From the NCBI GenBank assembly GCA_029261855.1, contig JAJDAN010000072.1:1-64000 (forward strand): a stretch of DNA of 64,000 nucleotides, given 5' to 3'. Shown piece by piece: positions 15,289 to 24,695 of this stretch. The first letter of the stretch is position 1, and each line of letters begins with the position of its first letter. The notes beneath the pieces are model-generated. The model worked only from the letters and a program-made list of their open reading frames with translations, ran no database searches and was not told the DNA's origin. The translations under genes and the position numbers were made by a program. The stretch is from Deltaproteobacteria bacterium. Lineage in GTDB: Bacteria > Myxococcota_A > UBA9160 > UBA4427.

Positions 15289-17679
15289 TTAGTCGGCCTC
15301 GGGGCCGTGTGCGACCGGGTAGTAGCGGTTGAGGTCGTAGAGGCCGGCCGCCACGGGGTCCTGGGCGTCGAACTGCGCCTGGAACCAGTCGAAGGCCCCC
15401 CAGAATCGCGGATCGGACCGGTCGATGCCATAGCGATCGATCTTCGCCCGGTAGACGGGCGACCCGTCGAAGTTCTCGAGCATGTCGAAGAAGTCCGGCA
15501 GATCGACGGCTTCGACATCGAAGAAGTAGTTGGGGTAGGCGCCGACGCTTCCCGGCAGGAAGTCGATGGTGTCCTTCGTGTGGTCGAGGGTGTCCGCCTC
15601 GCGGAACATCGAGTTCACGTTGTCGTGCCAGCGGTTGATGACGATGGTGACGAGCCGGTCCTGACCTTCGTAGTCTCTCACGCGGGTCAGGATCACGTTG
15701 ACATCGCTCAGGGTCACGTGTTCGATGAAGCCCGTTCCCGGCTTGGTCAGAGCGCGAAATCCGCTCAGGACGTCCTCGTGGGTCTTGAAGGACATGGGCA
15801 TGACCTTCTCCTCGCCATCCCAGGTGAAGTTGATCGGGTCGAACTGAATGCCCATTTCGAGGGGCAGGTGATCGCCTACCACCCTCCGGACGAACTCCCG
15901 CTTGGGATCGTCGGTCTCGAACGGCACGCGCGAGGGCCGGCTCGATCTCACCTCGTCGGGGTCGACGTTGTCGATGGCCTTGTCGCCGATGTACCAGGAC
16001 TGGATCATCGGAAGCCGCCTTGGCTCGGGCATGAATTGCAGGAAGTTCAGCTCACCTTCGACTCGCAGATAGTCCATGTAGCGCCGGACGTTCACCTGGT
16101 GGCTCAGGTTTCCGAACACGTCGAAGCCGGCAACGAGCGCGTAGTAGATGCGTTCGAGCTGCGGGTAGTCGATGACCCACAAGGTGCGCGGCAGGTCGCC
16201 GAGCGCACCGCGGTGCACCGAGGCGCTGTCGAAGTGCCGGTATACGGTGAGCAGCGGGCTGTCCGTCGGCCTCCTGCCCTTCCAGATCGCGTCGAGTGCG
16301 AAACCTTCCGGCGCCTCCTTCTCGTAGAGCCCCACCTTGGCCTTGTAGAACGCCATGTAGCGCTCGCGGTAGCGATCGCTGAAGGTGCGCAGCACCCGCT
16401 CCTCGCTCCCCTGCTCGTTGGGGAGCCGCAGGTGGTTGGCCTGCTCGATCAGGAAGTCGGGATGCTGGACGGTCTGGTCGGCTTCCGGGTCGAGGAAGAA
16501 CAACCAGAAGTGATCGTGGATGACGTTGAGCGCGACCTGCCCCTTGCAGACCGGTCCGCGGATGAAGGTCCGGATGATGTATTCGGAATGATCGAGCAGG
16601 AAGCGGTAGCGCGAACTCGGGGGGATCTGTTCGAAGATGAGGAACGGGTTCGCGCCGGCGCGGTCGTCCAGGACTTCCCGGTGCGGCTTCTCGAGCCATT
16701 CGGGCTCGATGAAGAGCTGCTGGAATCGCTCGAGCCGTTCGTCGTCGAGTTCCACGATCATGTGTGTCTTGTAGACCGGTGTCGCGTGGAGCTTGCGGAA
16801 GCGGTAGTAGACCGTCGCGTTTCCGGGCACCGCGTCGTAGGGGCGGACCGTCGCGATCACCGAGATCGGACGGCCCGGCGGGGTCGTAGATCTCACGAGC
16901 TCGTAGTACTCGAGCTTCTCGACGTCGGCGAAGCGCAGGTGAGCGAGAAAGTAGTGCTCGTACAGATAGCGGGCCGTCATCGCATGCTTCGCGTCCGCGA
17001 GGTTGAGGAAGCGCTCCCACTTGACGATTTCCGGCGCTGCCTCGGGCGACGGCGACGTGAGCTGCTTCTGCTCGGCGGGGGTCGGGCCGGGCGCGCCATG
17101 CGCGAGCCAGCTCGCGATCACGTCGTACTCGGGGTCGGACAGTGGAGGCAGCCCGAAGGGCATGCCCTGGTCCGGGTGTCGGTCGAGGAAGCGCCCGAGC
17201 TCGCGAGTGTCGGCCGCACACGTGAGCGCCACGTCTTCGGAATGGTACTCGCCCTTGACGTTCGGCTGACGGCGCTTGGCATCCAGGAACTGGATCAGGA
17301 CCGAATCATTCGCCGTTCCTTCGGTGCGGCTCGCCGTGACACTGTGGAAGCCCTTCTCCCGCCACTCGGCGGTGGAGGCGGCGTCGAAGAAGAGCCGCGT
17401 CGGTGCCTGGGGCTTGAGGCGTGTGCTGTTGTAGACGGGCAGCTTGCTGCCGCCGCGGTCGAGACCCTCGTAGGAGCTCAGCTTCAGCTGGCACGGCGCG
17501 TTGTAGCAGGAGTGGCAGACCACGCAGCGTCGATCGAGGATCGGCTGGACCTCTTCGACGTAGCTCACCGGTTTCGCCTCGGGGTCGACGGGGACCGGCA
17601 GCAGCATCGTCTGCACACAGGCGCCGAAGCTCACGAGCAAGGGAACGACGAACAGGACGAGCAGGGCCTTGCGGGGCAT
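15289..17679 (-). CDS. cti: fatty acid cis/trans isomerase
   Basis: A 796-residue periplasmic heme enzyme of the Cti family, which converts cis-unsaturated fatty acyl chains of membrane phospholipids to trans, a rapid response to solvent or heat stress in Gram-negative bacteria. A hydrophobic N-terminus ending in SFGAC resembles a lipobox (Cys21). The cytochrome c-type motif CVVCH is at 52-56, followed by a second Cys pair in SCYNAPC, both expected for the family. Family sequence continues to the C-terminus and the length is normal. The ATG at 17679 follows GGAG at about nine bases; the open frame upstream of it is not hydrophobic. It stands alone, 209 bases from the receiver gene. Confidence 0.93.
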   Translation of the reverse strand: MPRKALLVLFVVPLLVSFGACVQTMLLPVPVDPEAKPVSYVEEVQPILDRRCVVCHSCYNAPCQLKLSSYEGLDRGGSKLPVYNSTRLKPQAPTRLFFDAASTAEWREKGFHSVTASRTEGTANDSVLIQFLDAKRRQPNVKGEYHSEDVALTCAADTRELGRFLDRHPDQGMPFGLPPLSDPEYDVIASWLAHGAPGPTPAEQKQLTSPSPEAAPEIVKWERFLNLADAKHAMTARYLYEHYFLAHLRFADVEKLEYYELVRSTTPPGRPISVIATVRPYDAVPGNATVYYRFRKLHATPVYKTHMIVELDDERLERFQQLFIEPEWLEKPHREVLDDRAGANPFLIFEQIPPSSRYRFLLDHSEYIIRTFIRGPVCKGQVALNVIHDHFWLFFLDPEADQTVQHPDFLIEQANHLRLPNEQGSEERVLRTFSDRYRERYMAFYKAKVGLYEKEAPEGFALDAIWKGRRPTDSPLLTVYRHFDSASVHRGALGDLPRTLWVIDYPQLERIYYALVAGFDVFGNLSHQVNVRRYMDYLRVEGELNFLQFMPEPRRLPMIQSWYIGDKAIDNVDPDEVRSSRPSRVPFETDDPKREFVRRVVGDHLPLEMGIQFDPINFTWDGEEKVMPMSFKTHEDVLSGFRALTKPGTGFIEHVTLSDVNVILTRVRDYEGQDRLVTIVINRWHDNVNSMFREADTLDHTKDTIDFLPGSVGAYPNYFFDVEAVDLPDFFDMLENFDGSPVYRAKIDRYGIDRSDPRFWGAFDWFQAQFDAQDPVAAGLYDLNRYYPVAHGPEAD

Positions 17680-17828
17680 CGGGACTCCGGACGCTCTGGG
17701 GCGATTCGTTGCCCCGATTCGACGCCCCAATCGCTAGCACTTGCAGCCGGGATGGAAAAGCACGGGAGCCCGGCGCGTCATCGAAGTCGGCTTCGACTAC
17801 TCTTGGCGGTCACTCACGGAAGGGACTC

Positions 17829-18596
17829 ATGAATCGCCAGCTCCCGAGGGTCGCACCGCTCATCGCTACGGCTTGGATCGGCGGATTCCTGCTGCTCGGG
17901 CCCGCTGCCTCTGCGGAATCGGCGACGGACTACCGCTACTCCACCGACTGGACCTCCGCCAACGCCGAGCAGTGGATTCGGTATCTCGCTCCTCTGCAAG
18001 GACAGGCGAAGGCGCGGGGCCTCGAGGTCGGGTGCTTCGAGGGACGCTCGAGCATCTGGTTCCTCGAGGAGGTCCTGACTCATCCCGATGCGCGCATGGC
18101 GTGTGTCGATGTCTTCACCGAGCAGATCGAAGCGAACTTCGATCACAACCTGAAGGTCTCGGGTCAGGCCGATCGGATGGTGAAGTTCAAGGGCTATTCC
18201 CAGGACGTCCTGCGAGCGCTCGAGTATGACAGCTTCGACTTCATCTACATCGACGGGTGTCATCTGGCCAGCTGCGCGCTTCAGGACGCGGTCCTGTCGT
18301 GGGATCTTCTTCGTCCCGGCGGCTTCCTGATCTTCGACGACTACTTCTACAACCTCAATCTTCCACCGAGCGAGAGGCCGAAACTGGCGATCGACGCGTT
18401 CATCGAGTCGTTCGTGGACCAGATCCGCGTCCACCAGATCGGTTCCCAGGTGATCCTCGAGAAGAAGCACGGCCTCGGGGACAAGGAGCGCGTCGGCAAC
18501 CCGATCGTTCACGACCCCGAATGGCTCGATCGCTTGAAGCGCCTGCAGGATTGGAGCGAGAAGAAGAACCGGAAGCAGCCGCCCCAGCCCCAGTGA
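17829..18596 (+). CDS. class I methyltransferase-fold protein with signal peptide
   Basis: A 255-residue protein of the Methyltransf_24 type. The N-terminus is a normal signal peptide, with basic residues, a hydrophobic core at 10-25 and AASA as a likely cleavage site near residue 29. The SAM-binding loop LEVGCFEGRSS is at 65-75, FIYIDGCH follows as motif II, and a GGFLIFDDY strand comes later, so the fold looks intact. Export is odd, because SAM is not normally available in the periplasm. The ATG at 17829 follows GGAAGGG. It diverges from cti. It may bind another ligand or moonlight; compare the exported FkbM-type protein at 40477. Confidence 0.8.
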   Translation: MNRQLPRVAPLIATAWIGGFLLLGPAASAESATDYRYSTDWTSANAEQWIRYLAPLQGQAKARGLEVGCFEGRSSIWFLEEVLTHPDARMACVDVFTEQIEANFDHNLKVSGQADRMVKFKGYSQDVLRALEYDSFDFIYIDGCHLASCALQDAVLSWDLLRPGGFLIFDDYFYNLNLPPSERPKLAIDAFIESFVDQIRVHQIGSQVILEKKHGLGDKERVGNPIVHDPEWLDRLKRLQDWSEKKNRKQPPQPQ

Positions 18597-18618
18597 CCGC
18601 GCCGTACAGGGACGGGGG

Positions 18619-19098
18619 TCAGGGCCGGCGCGGCTCGAGGCGATACACCCAGACTTCCTCGAGCTCGGACGGGTCGCGGTAGAAGCTCGACTGGCTCGTC
18701 CAGGCCTCGCCGAAGGCGCGGATCTCTTCCCGGTCCGTGACGCGTACCGCGCTGGCCTCGTAGACCGCGCCATCGACGCGAAGGCGCACGGCCGCGTCCT
18801 CGTCGATGTTCTGCACCCACCGGGTCTCGGTGTCGCCGGCGTTGATGTACAGCCGGCCGTCGATGACGGTGAAGGCAATGTTGACCGAGTAGGGATCCGA
18901 GGACCGGGTCTCGAGCTGGGCGATCCCGTGCGGCTCGCCCAGCTGCCAGTCGGTGGGCACCGGACGGGACTCACCGTCGAGTTTGCCACCGGAGAAGAAG
19001 CCCGTGGGACCATTGCATGCGACCAAGGCGAGTGCTGCGGCCGCGGACAGAGCGGGCAGCAGCTTGCGAAGCGACACGGTCGTTCCGCCGGGCGCCAT
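18619..19098 (-). CDS. lipoprotein with PNPOx-like split-barrel domain
   Basis: A 159-residue predicted lipoprotein: the N-terminal hydrophobic stretch ends in LALVAC with Cys28, followed by Asn-Gly. The mature part resembles the pyridoxamine-phosphate-oxidase-like/FMN split-barrel group: a strand with VNIAFTVIDGRLYINAG, then RWVQNIDED, VRLRVDG and a C-terminal EEVWVYRLEPR. In cytoplasmic relatives this fold binds FMN or deazaflavin; here it sits outside the cytoplasm. The ATG overlaps the galE stop as ATGA, so it is translated after galE. No catalytic residues can be named. The family call is moderate. Confidence 0.65.
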   Translation of the reverse strand: MAPGGTTVSLRKLLPALSAAAALALVACNGPTGFFSGGKLDGESRPVPTDWQLGEPHGIAQLETRSSDPYSVNIAFTVIDGRLYINAGDTETRWVQNIDEDAAVRLRVDGAVYEASAVRVTDREEIRAFGEAWTSQSSFYRDPSELEEVWVYRLEPRRP

Positions 19099-20111
19099 CA
19101 GTCGTAGCCGTTCGGGTTTGCGGACTGCCAACGCCATGCATCCGCGCACATCTGGTCGATGTCACGCGTCGCTTCCCACCCGAGTTCGCGCCGAGCCTTG
19201 GCGGGGTCGGCCCACACGCAGGCGACGTCCCCCGGACGCCGGTCGACGACCTGGTGTGCGATGTCGAGACCCGATGCGCGCTGGAACGCCGCCAGGACCT
19301 CGAGCACCGAGTAGCCTCTGCCGGTCCCCAGGTTGTAGACCTCGACTCCCGGGTTGCGGTCCAGGGCTTCCAGGGTGCTCACGTGGCCACGCGCCAGGTC
19401 CACGACGTGGATGTAGTCGCGAATGCAGGTTCCGTCGGTGGTCGGATAGTCGTTGCCGAATATGCGCAGCTCGGGGCGCTTGCCGACAGCGACCTGTGCG
19501 ATCGAGGGCACGAGGTTGTTCGGGATCCCGTCCGGGTGCTCTCCGATCCGGCCGCTCTCGTGTGCGCCGACGGGGTTGAAGTAGCGCAGCAGCACCACGT
19601 TCCAGGCGGAGTCCGAAACGTGCAGATCGCGGAGGATCTCTTCGATGAAGGCCTTGGATCGCCCGTAGGGGTTCGTGGCCTGCCCCACCGGAAGGTCCTC
19701 GGTGATGGGCACCGTCTGCGGGTCTCCATAGACGGTGCAAGACGAGCTGAAGACGAGGTTCTTGACGCCGTGCTCCGTCATCGCGCGACACAGAGTCAGC
19801 GTGCCGCCGACGTTGTTGTCGTAGTAGTCGAGGGGCATTTCGACGGACTCGCCGACGGCCTTCAAGCCGGCGAAGTGGATGACCGCGTCGATCTCGTGCT
19901 CGTCGAATATCTGCTTCAGTACCCGACCGTCTCGCACGTCGGCCTCGTAGAAGGCCGGTGCCTTGCCCGTCAGCTCTTCGATCCGCGCGATGACTTCCCG
20001 GCTGCTGTTTCGCAGGTTGTCCAGGACGACGACGTCGTGGCCCGCGCCGATGAGCTCGACGACGGTGTGACTGCCGATGTAGCCGGTTCCGCCGGTGGCC
20101 AGGACCTTCAT
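19098..20111 (-). CDS. galE: UDP-glucose 4-epimerase
   Basis: A 337-residue extended SDR that interconverts UDP-glucose and UDP-galactose, possibly also the N-acetyl forms, to feed polysaccharide synthesis. NAD-binding GGTGYIG is at 7-13, SSSCTVYG at 122-129, and Tyr149/Lys153 form the YxxxK pair. RDYIHVVDLA and the YNLGTGRGYSVLEV segment are classic GalE sequence. The ATG at 20111 follows GAGGAGAG; the longer frame adds ten poor residues. It forms a two-gene unit with the downstream lipoprotein and diverges from the GH123-like gene, which opens the second glycan locus. Confidence 0.95.
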   Translation of the reverse strand: MKVLATGGTGYIGSHTVVELIGAGHDVVVLDNLRNSSREVIARIEELTGKAPAFYEADVRDGRVLKQIFDEHEIDAVIHFAGLKAVGESVEMPLDYYDNNVGGTLTLCRAMTEHGVKNLVFSSSCTVYGDPQTVPITEDLPVGQATNPYGRSKAFIEEILRDLHVSDSAWNVVLLRYFNPVGAHESGRIGEHPDGIPNNLVPSIAQVAVGKRPELRIFGNDYPTTDGTCIRDYIHVVDLARGHVSTLEALDRNPGVEVYNLGTGRGYSVLEVLAAFQRASGLDIAHQVVDRRPGDVACVWADPAKARRELGWEATRDIDQMCADAWRWQSANPNGYD

Positions 20112-20225
20112 GCTCTCCTCATCGGTCGCTCGTTGGCGCAAATGCAGCGCCGAGAGCGCCGGAGACCTGTGTTATACACCCACAGCCCATCAGGCCGCCA
20201 TGTCGCAGGGATACGGAGAGAAGCG

Positions 20226-23200
20226 ATGAGGACCGGCATCACGGGGATTGTTGCGTGCCTGCTGCTTTCCTGCGCGGCCGCCGCGAGTGCCGCTTCGACA
20301 GCCTGGCTCGAGACGAGCGTGCTGCCGCAGCCTCATGCGAGCGTGCATGCGGTCCGAGCGCCTCTGGCGCTCCTGCTGGAACGCTCGGGTTCGCGGAGAC
20401 CTTTCGACCCACGCAGCGTGCGTGCGTCGCTCGAGCGCGATGGCCGCAGGCTGGAGCTGCCGGTCCGGGTCGAGCGCCACAGTGATGTCGATCGGATCGT
20501 CTTCGAGGTCCCCGGTCAGGGCTCCCGCAAGCGCGGTGTGCCGCCAGTCGTTCCTACCGCCGTGCGCATCGATTTCGGGTCCCAGGCGGTCGCCGCCGGG
20601 CCGGCCTTCGCCGCGCCGGCGAACCTGCTCGGGGCCGAACTCTCGAAGGAGCCGATCCGCCTCGCGCCCACGGAAGCGGATCCCGAACCGCGCGTCAGCT
20701 CGCCCTGGCTCCGCGTGACACCCGGCGAGTCGTTGCGCGTTTCGTTCTCGGCTCGAGTCGAAGCAACGACCCGCGCTCGCATGTATCTCTACGCGGCCGT
20801 CTTCTTCAAGGACGCTCGTCGCAAGTCGCTTCCGAGGCATGCGGCCGTGAACAGGGTCGGATCGACGGGCGGCGGGTCGAAGCCCTTCGAGGGAATCGTC
20901 GATGTGCCGACGGGTGCGAGTTGGGCGTTCGTGTATCTCAAGGCGACGATTCCCGGCTCGAAGGTGTCCGTCGACGACCTGCGGGTCGTCCCCGCGGAAG
21001 ACCCCGAGATCCTGGTCGCGCGAACGGCTGGCGGGACGGTCGCCGTGTTCGCGCAGGACGCCGACCTGTGGCGCTTCGACTTCGGTCCTCCCGACGCTCC
21101 CGTACTCTCGCCTTTCGAGAGCGTCACGCCGCAGCAACGCTTCGGCCCGGGGACCGCCTTCGGATGGACGACGCCGAGCCGCGTCAAGGCAAAGGACCGC
21201 GGCTTCCCCGCCGACGGATTGAGTCAGGACTTCGTCACGTCTCCCAGTGGTGCCTTCCGTGTGCGCGTGCGCAACGGTCGCTATCGCGTCTGGCTGCGCT
21301 TCGGCGACTACAGCGCGGAACGTCGGTACGACATCTACCGCGGGGTGACGCTCGACGTGGAAGGCGAGCGCGTCTTCGCGTCGAACCCCAGTGCGAAAGA
21401 GGTCTTCGAGGAAGACTGGCTCCGCCACTACCCCGACCTCTGGCACACGGGAATGGATCTCTATCGGACCTTCGTCGACCCGGTCTTCACGGAGCGCAGC
21501 GTCGACGTCTCGGTCGAGGACGGCGTGCTCGACGTCGGCCTGCAGAACCTCCCGCTGAACGCGATGATCGTCTTCCCCTTGCGCGAGGCGTCGGACGCGG
21601 CGCGCTTCGCCGCCGAACAGGACGCCCTGCGCGAACGACTCGTCCGGCTCACGGGGCTCGAACTGCCGGAAGCCGTCGACCCTTCCCTTCCCTTCGTTCC
21701 GACGCGTGCGGAGTCCGAGCGGGGCTTCGTCCTCTTCCGCATGCCGAGGGAGACGCGCGTGCTGCCGACGACGCGTCCCGGGGCGCGGGACCGAGTCGAA
21801 GCTCTGTCGGTTCGGGCGGGGCGGGCGGAGACCGAATGGGCGTTCTTCTCCGTCTATCCGCTGCGAGACCTGCGCGGCGTCGAGATCCGGGTCGGAGACC
21901 TGGCGGGACCGGGGGGCTCCTTTCCGCCGCAACGGATCGACCGGCGCTTCGTCCGGTACCAGCCCGTACTGCGGCAGGACCGCGGCGTCGAGATCGCCGC
22001 GACCGTCCTCGACCGGCGGCCCGCGCTCGACCTCGAAGCGGGGGTTCCGGTCCGCTTCGCTGTCCGTCTGCAAGTCGACGCCACCCAGCGCGCCGGGCGG
22101 TACAGCGGATCTGTCTCCCTCGCAGCGGACGGCCGGCCCGCGGCGAGACTCCCGCTCGTTCTCGATGTGCTGCCCTTCGTGCTTCCGGCCCCGCGCATCG
22201 ACTTCGGTCTCTACTACTCGGGCGGCACGGAGTGGTACACGCAGTTCTGGAAGGCGAATGTCACGGGTCCGCTCTTCGATGGCGATCCAGACATGGACCG
22301 GATCACCTTCGCTGCGCAGCGCGCGCACTTCGCCTTCATGAAGGACGTCGGCTACACGGGCGCCGCCTTCAAGGACGACCTGCGATACACGGGCGACCGG
22401 TCGCAGAAGATCCTGCGTGGGTCCCTGATTTTCGACGGGACGGTGCCCCAGATCGATGCGCAGAACCGCTTCGTCCGCTTCATGGACGCCTACGCGGCTG
22501 CGGGCCTCGGGCGCATGCCCTTCTACGGCTTTCAGCCCATCGGCCGGCCCGGCTTCATCCAGAAGTTCCTGCGGGTCGACGCGCCGGATGGCACCCCCGC
22601 CTGGCGAGAGACCTACCTGAACCTGATCGCGGGGTTCGAGAAGGTCCGCATCGAGCGCGGCTGGCCGGAGATCCTCTGGTACCTGTCGGACGAGCTCTCG
22701 AACCACGGCCAGGAAGGGGTCGACCGGGGAATCGAGCTCGGCCGCCTGACCGACGACCTGCCGGGCGTGCGGACGATCTCTTCTCTGAACGGGCAGAAGG
22801 AGATGCAGATGGTTCCGTATCTCGACATCGCAATGCCGAATTCCGGGTTTCCGCTCGTTCCGCAATCGTTGGCGGGTATCCGGGAAGCGGGCGCCGAGCT
22901 TTGGCTCTACAACGTTGGCGATTCGCGTTTCTCGTTTGGCCTCTATCCTTGGGCGCTCGGTGCGAAGGGCCGCTACCAGTGGCAATACGGAGTGTTGGCC
23001 GCGAAGGAGCGCTGGGACCTCGTGAAGGCAAAGCCCTGGGGAGTCCAGAAGCGAGGCCCGGGCTACGAGATCCTGGCCTTCGAAGTGGCCGAGCAGCACC
23101 GCGAAGGCATCGATGACTACCGCCACCTACAGGCACTCGAAGACGCGATTCTCGAGGCTGAGGGCAAGCCAGGCCTCGCGGCTGAGGTCCAGGCCGCGCG

Positions 23201-23381
23201 CGCCTTCCTGGGCGACCTGCGTGCGCGCGTTCCGGTCGACATCCGAGAGGTCTGGGACCGCGGCGCCGACGCCCGCTCGAGCGGAGGCACCGGAACGCAC
23301 GGCATCGCCGCCTGGTCCGAGCTCGAGAAGATCCGGCGTCTCTGCCAGGACCATTTGCTCGCCCTGGGTGCGGGTGCTTGA
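20226..23381 (+). CDS. exported GH123-like (DUF4091) glycan-active protein
   Basis: A 1051-residue exported protein. The signal peptide is at residues 1-23, ending ASAAS. Several beta-sandwich regions follow, and then a C-terminal TIM-barrel region at about 660-920 of the DUF4091/glycoside hydrolase 123 type (DFGLYYSGG, LWYLSDELSNHG, IAMPNSGFP, LWLYNVGD). In this family catalysis is substrate-assisted, with an acidic residue; the DEL in WYLSDEL is the natural candidate. Known GH123 enzymes are N-acetylgalactosaminidases, but DUF4091 proteins are broader. ATG at 20226 follows GGAGAG. It precedes glycosyltransferase genes on the same strand, so it may trim or remodel the polysaccharide made here. 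Confidence 0.75.
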   Translation: MRTGITGIVACLLLSCAAAASAASTAWLETSVLPQPHASVHAVRAPLALLLERSGSRRPFDPRSVRASLERDGRRLELPVRVERHSDVDRIVFEVPGQGSRKRGVPPVVPTAVRIDFGSQAVAAGPAFAAPANLLGAELSKEPIRLAPTEADPEPRVSSPWLRVTPGESLRVSFSARVEATTRARMYLYAAVFFKDARRKSLPRHAAVNRVGSTGGGSKPFEGIVDVPTGASWAFVYLKATIPGSKVSVDDLRVVPAEDPEILVARTAGGTVAVFAQDADLWRFDFGPPDAPVLSPFESVTPQQRFGPGTAFGWTTPSRVKAKDRGFPADGLSQDFVTSPSGAFRVRVRNGRYRVWLRFGDYSAERRYDIYRGVTLDVEGERVFASNPSAKEVFEEDWLRHYPDLWHTGMDLYRTFVDPVFTERSVDVSVEDGVLDVGLQNLPLNAMIVFPLREASDAARFAAEQDALRERLVRLTGLELPEAVDPSLPFVPTRAESERGFVLFRMPRETRVLPTTRPGARDRVEALSVRAGRAETEWAFFSVYPLRDLRGVEIRVGDLAGPGGSFPPQRIDRRFVRYQPVLRQDRGVEIAATVLDRRPALDLEAGVPVRFAVRLQVDATQRAGRYSGSVSLAADGRPAARLPLVLDVLPFVLPAPRIDFGLYYSGGTEWYTQFWKANVTGPLFDGDPDMDRITFAAQRAHFAFMKDVGYTGAAFKDDLRYTGDRSQKILRGSLIFDGTVPQIDAQNRFVRFMDAYAAAGLGRMPFYGFQPIGRPGFIQKFLRVDAPDGTPAWRETYLNLIAGFEKVRIERGWPEILWYLSDELSNHGQEGVDRGIELGRLTDDLPGVRTISSLNGQKEMQMVPYLDIAMPNSGFPLVPQSLAGIREAGAELWLYNVGDSRFSFGLYPWALGAKGRYQWQYGVLAAKERWDLVKAKPWGVQKRGPGYEILAFEVAEQHREGIDDYRHLQALEDAILEAEGKPGLAAEVQAARAFLGDLRARVPVDIREVWDRGADARSSGGTGTHGIAAWSELEKIRRLCQDHLLALGAGA

Positions 23382-23471
23382 TGGGTCTCGCCCGGGACTC
23401 GCTCCCGACTCCTGCCGCGGGTACAGCGGCGATGCGGATCGGCCGATGACGGGGCCGTGCGGTCCGCGCCC

Positions 23472-24695
23472 ATGAAGATCCTCGTCGCCTCTTCCAGTCC
23501 GCCGGACCGCGGGCAGGGCATCACCGCCTATGCCCGTTCACTCTGCGAGTCACTCGTGGGGATGGGCGTCGAGGTCCACTTCTATTCTCCCGAACCGCGC
23601 GATCGGTCCTGGCTCGAGCGTTTCGAAATCGCGCATATCGCGGCGGATCAGCATGGCGACGCGGTCGCGTCCTGCCGCGCGCTGCTCGACTACATCGCGC
23701 ACCACGCCATCGACGGCGCCATCAACAACGACAACCCCTTCCTCCAGAGCGTGGCACCCCTGCTTCCTTGTCCGCTGCTTTCGGTAGGGCACATGCCGCG
23801 CCGCTCGGTTGCCGCGCTGGCCTGTTACCAACACGAGTGGGTCGACCACGTCGTGACGATCTCGGCAGACATGCAGAGCGCCTATGTCGGTCGCTACGGG
23901 GTCCCGCCGACGAAGTGCCCGATCGTGTACTGCGGCGTTCCGGATCCGGGTGCGCCGGTCAACGATCGGGAACAGCCCCGGGATTCGATCCGGGTCGTCT
24001 TCGCCGGCGGCTACACACGGAACAAGGGCGGGAAGCTCGTGCTCGACGCGGTTCTCGAGGACCCGGCCCGCTGGCAGGGCGTGCACCTCGACTGGTTCGG
24101 CCGCATTCCCGATGCCGTCGCGCGCCGACTCGAAGCGGTGCCACACGTCACGGTGCACGGTCGTGTGCCGCGCGAGGAGCTGCACGCGAGCCTCGCCCGC
24201 GCCGACGCCTTCGTCCTGGCTTCCTACGCCGAGGGCTGCCCCATGGCGCTGCTCGAAGCGATGAGCTTCGGCGTCGTTCCGGTCTGCAGCGACGGGATCG
24301 GCGCCATGCGCTGGCTCGTGACGCATGGACGCAACGGCTTCATCTGTCAGCTCTCGGATTTCGGCGACCAGATGATCGAGTGTCTGTCGCACCTGAGGTC
24401 GCATCCGGGCACCCTCGCCGAGCTGAAGCGCGCCTCGCGCGCCAGCTACCTCGACGGACTGACGAGCGACCAGCTCGCGGCTCGGCTCGTCCAGCTTCTG
24501 CAGCAACCGACCGTGGATCGAAGCCGAGCGCCGGCCCGCACTCCCGTCCTGCGGTGGCACCGGCCGATGAGCTACGAGTCCGCGAAGTCACCCCTGCTCG
24601 ACCGAATCCGCATTCGCCTGGGCATTCTGAGGCGCGCCGGCTTCCTCGAGAGCGAAGCTCCCCTGGCGGATTCCGGGGACGTCGGCCGTGTCTGA
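23472..24695 (+). CDS. family 4 glycosyltransferase
   Basis: A 407-residue GT-B retaining glycosyltransferase, cytoplasmic or membrane-peripheral. The N-terminal Rossmann domain begins MKILVASSSPP, with the open GQGITAYAR turn of GT4 enzymes. The C-terminal donor domain has VVFAGGYTRNKGG, HGRVPREEL and the EGCPMALLEAMSFGVVPV motif, with the conserved glutamates of the EX7E pattern. The ATG at 23472 is preferred to a GTG five codons upstream because the Rossmann strand starts immediately. It overlaps the next gene by eight bases, so the two are coupled. Likely a polysaccharide backbone or side-chain transferase. Confidence 0.9.
   Translation: MKILVASSSPPDRGQGITAYARSLCESLVGMGVEVHFYSPEPRDRSWLERFEIAHIAADQHGDAVASCRALLDYIAHHAIDGAINNDNPFLQSVAPLLPCPLLSVGHMPRRSVAALACYQHEWVDHVVTISADMQSAYVGRYGVPPTKCPIVYCGVPDPGAPVNDREQPRDSIRVVFAGGYTRNKGGKLVLDAVLEDPARWQGVHLDWFGRIPDAVARRLEAVPHVTVHGRVPREELHASLARADAFVLASYAEGCPMALLEAMSFGVVPVCSDGIGAMRWLVTHGRNGFICQLSDFGDQMIECLSHLRSHPGTLAELKRASRASYLDGLTSDQLAARLVQLLQQPTVDRSRAPARTPVLRWHRPMSYESAKSPLLDRIRIRLGILRRAGFLESEAPLADSGDVGRV

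Noticed and set aside
14848-17832. Very long plus-strand open frame opposite cti and the receiver gene
   Set aside because: It lies antisense to two convincing genes, has shadow composition (Val/Asp/Glu/Arg bias without motifs) and no ribosome site.
20190-23126. Long minus-strand open frame opposite the GH123-like gene
   Set aside because: The plus strand has signal peptide, domain motifs and ribosome site; the minus frame is an antisense artefact of high G+C.
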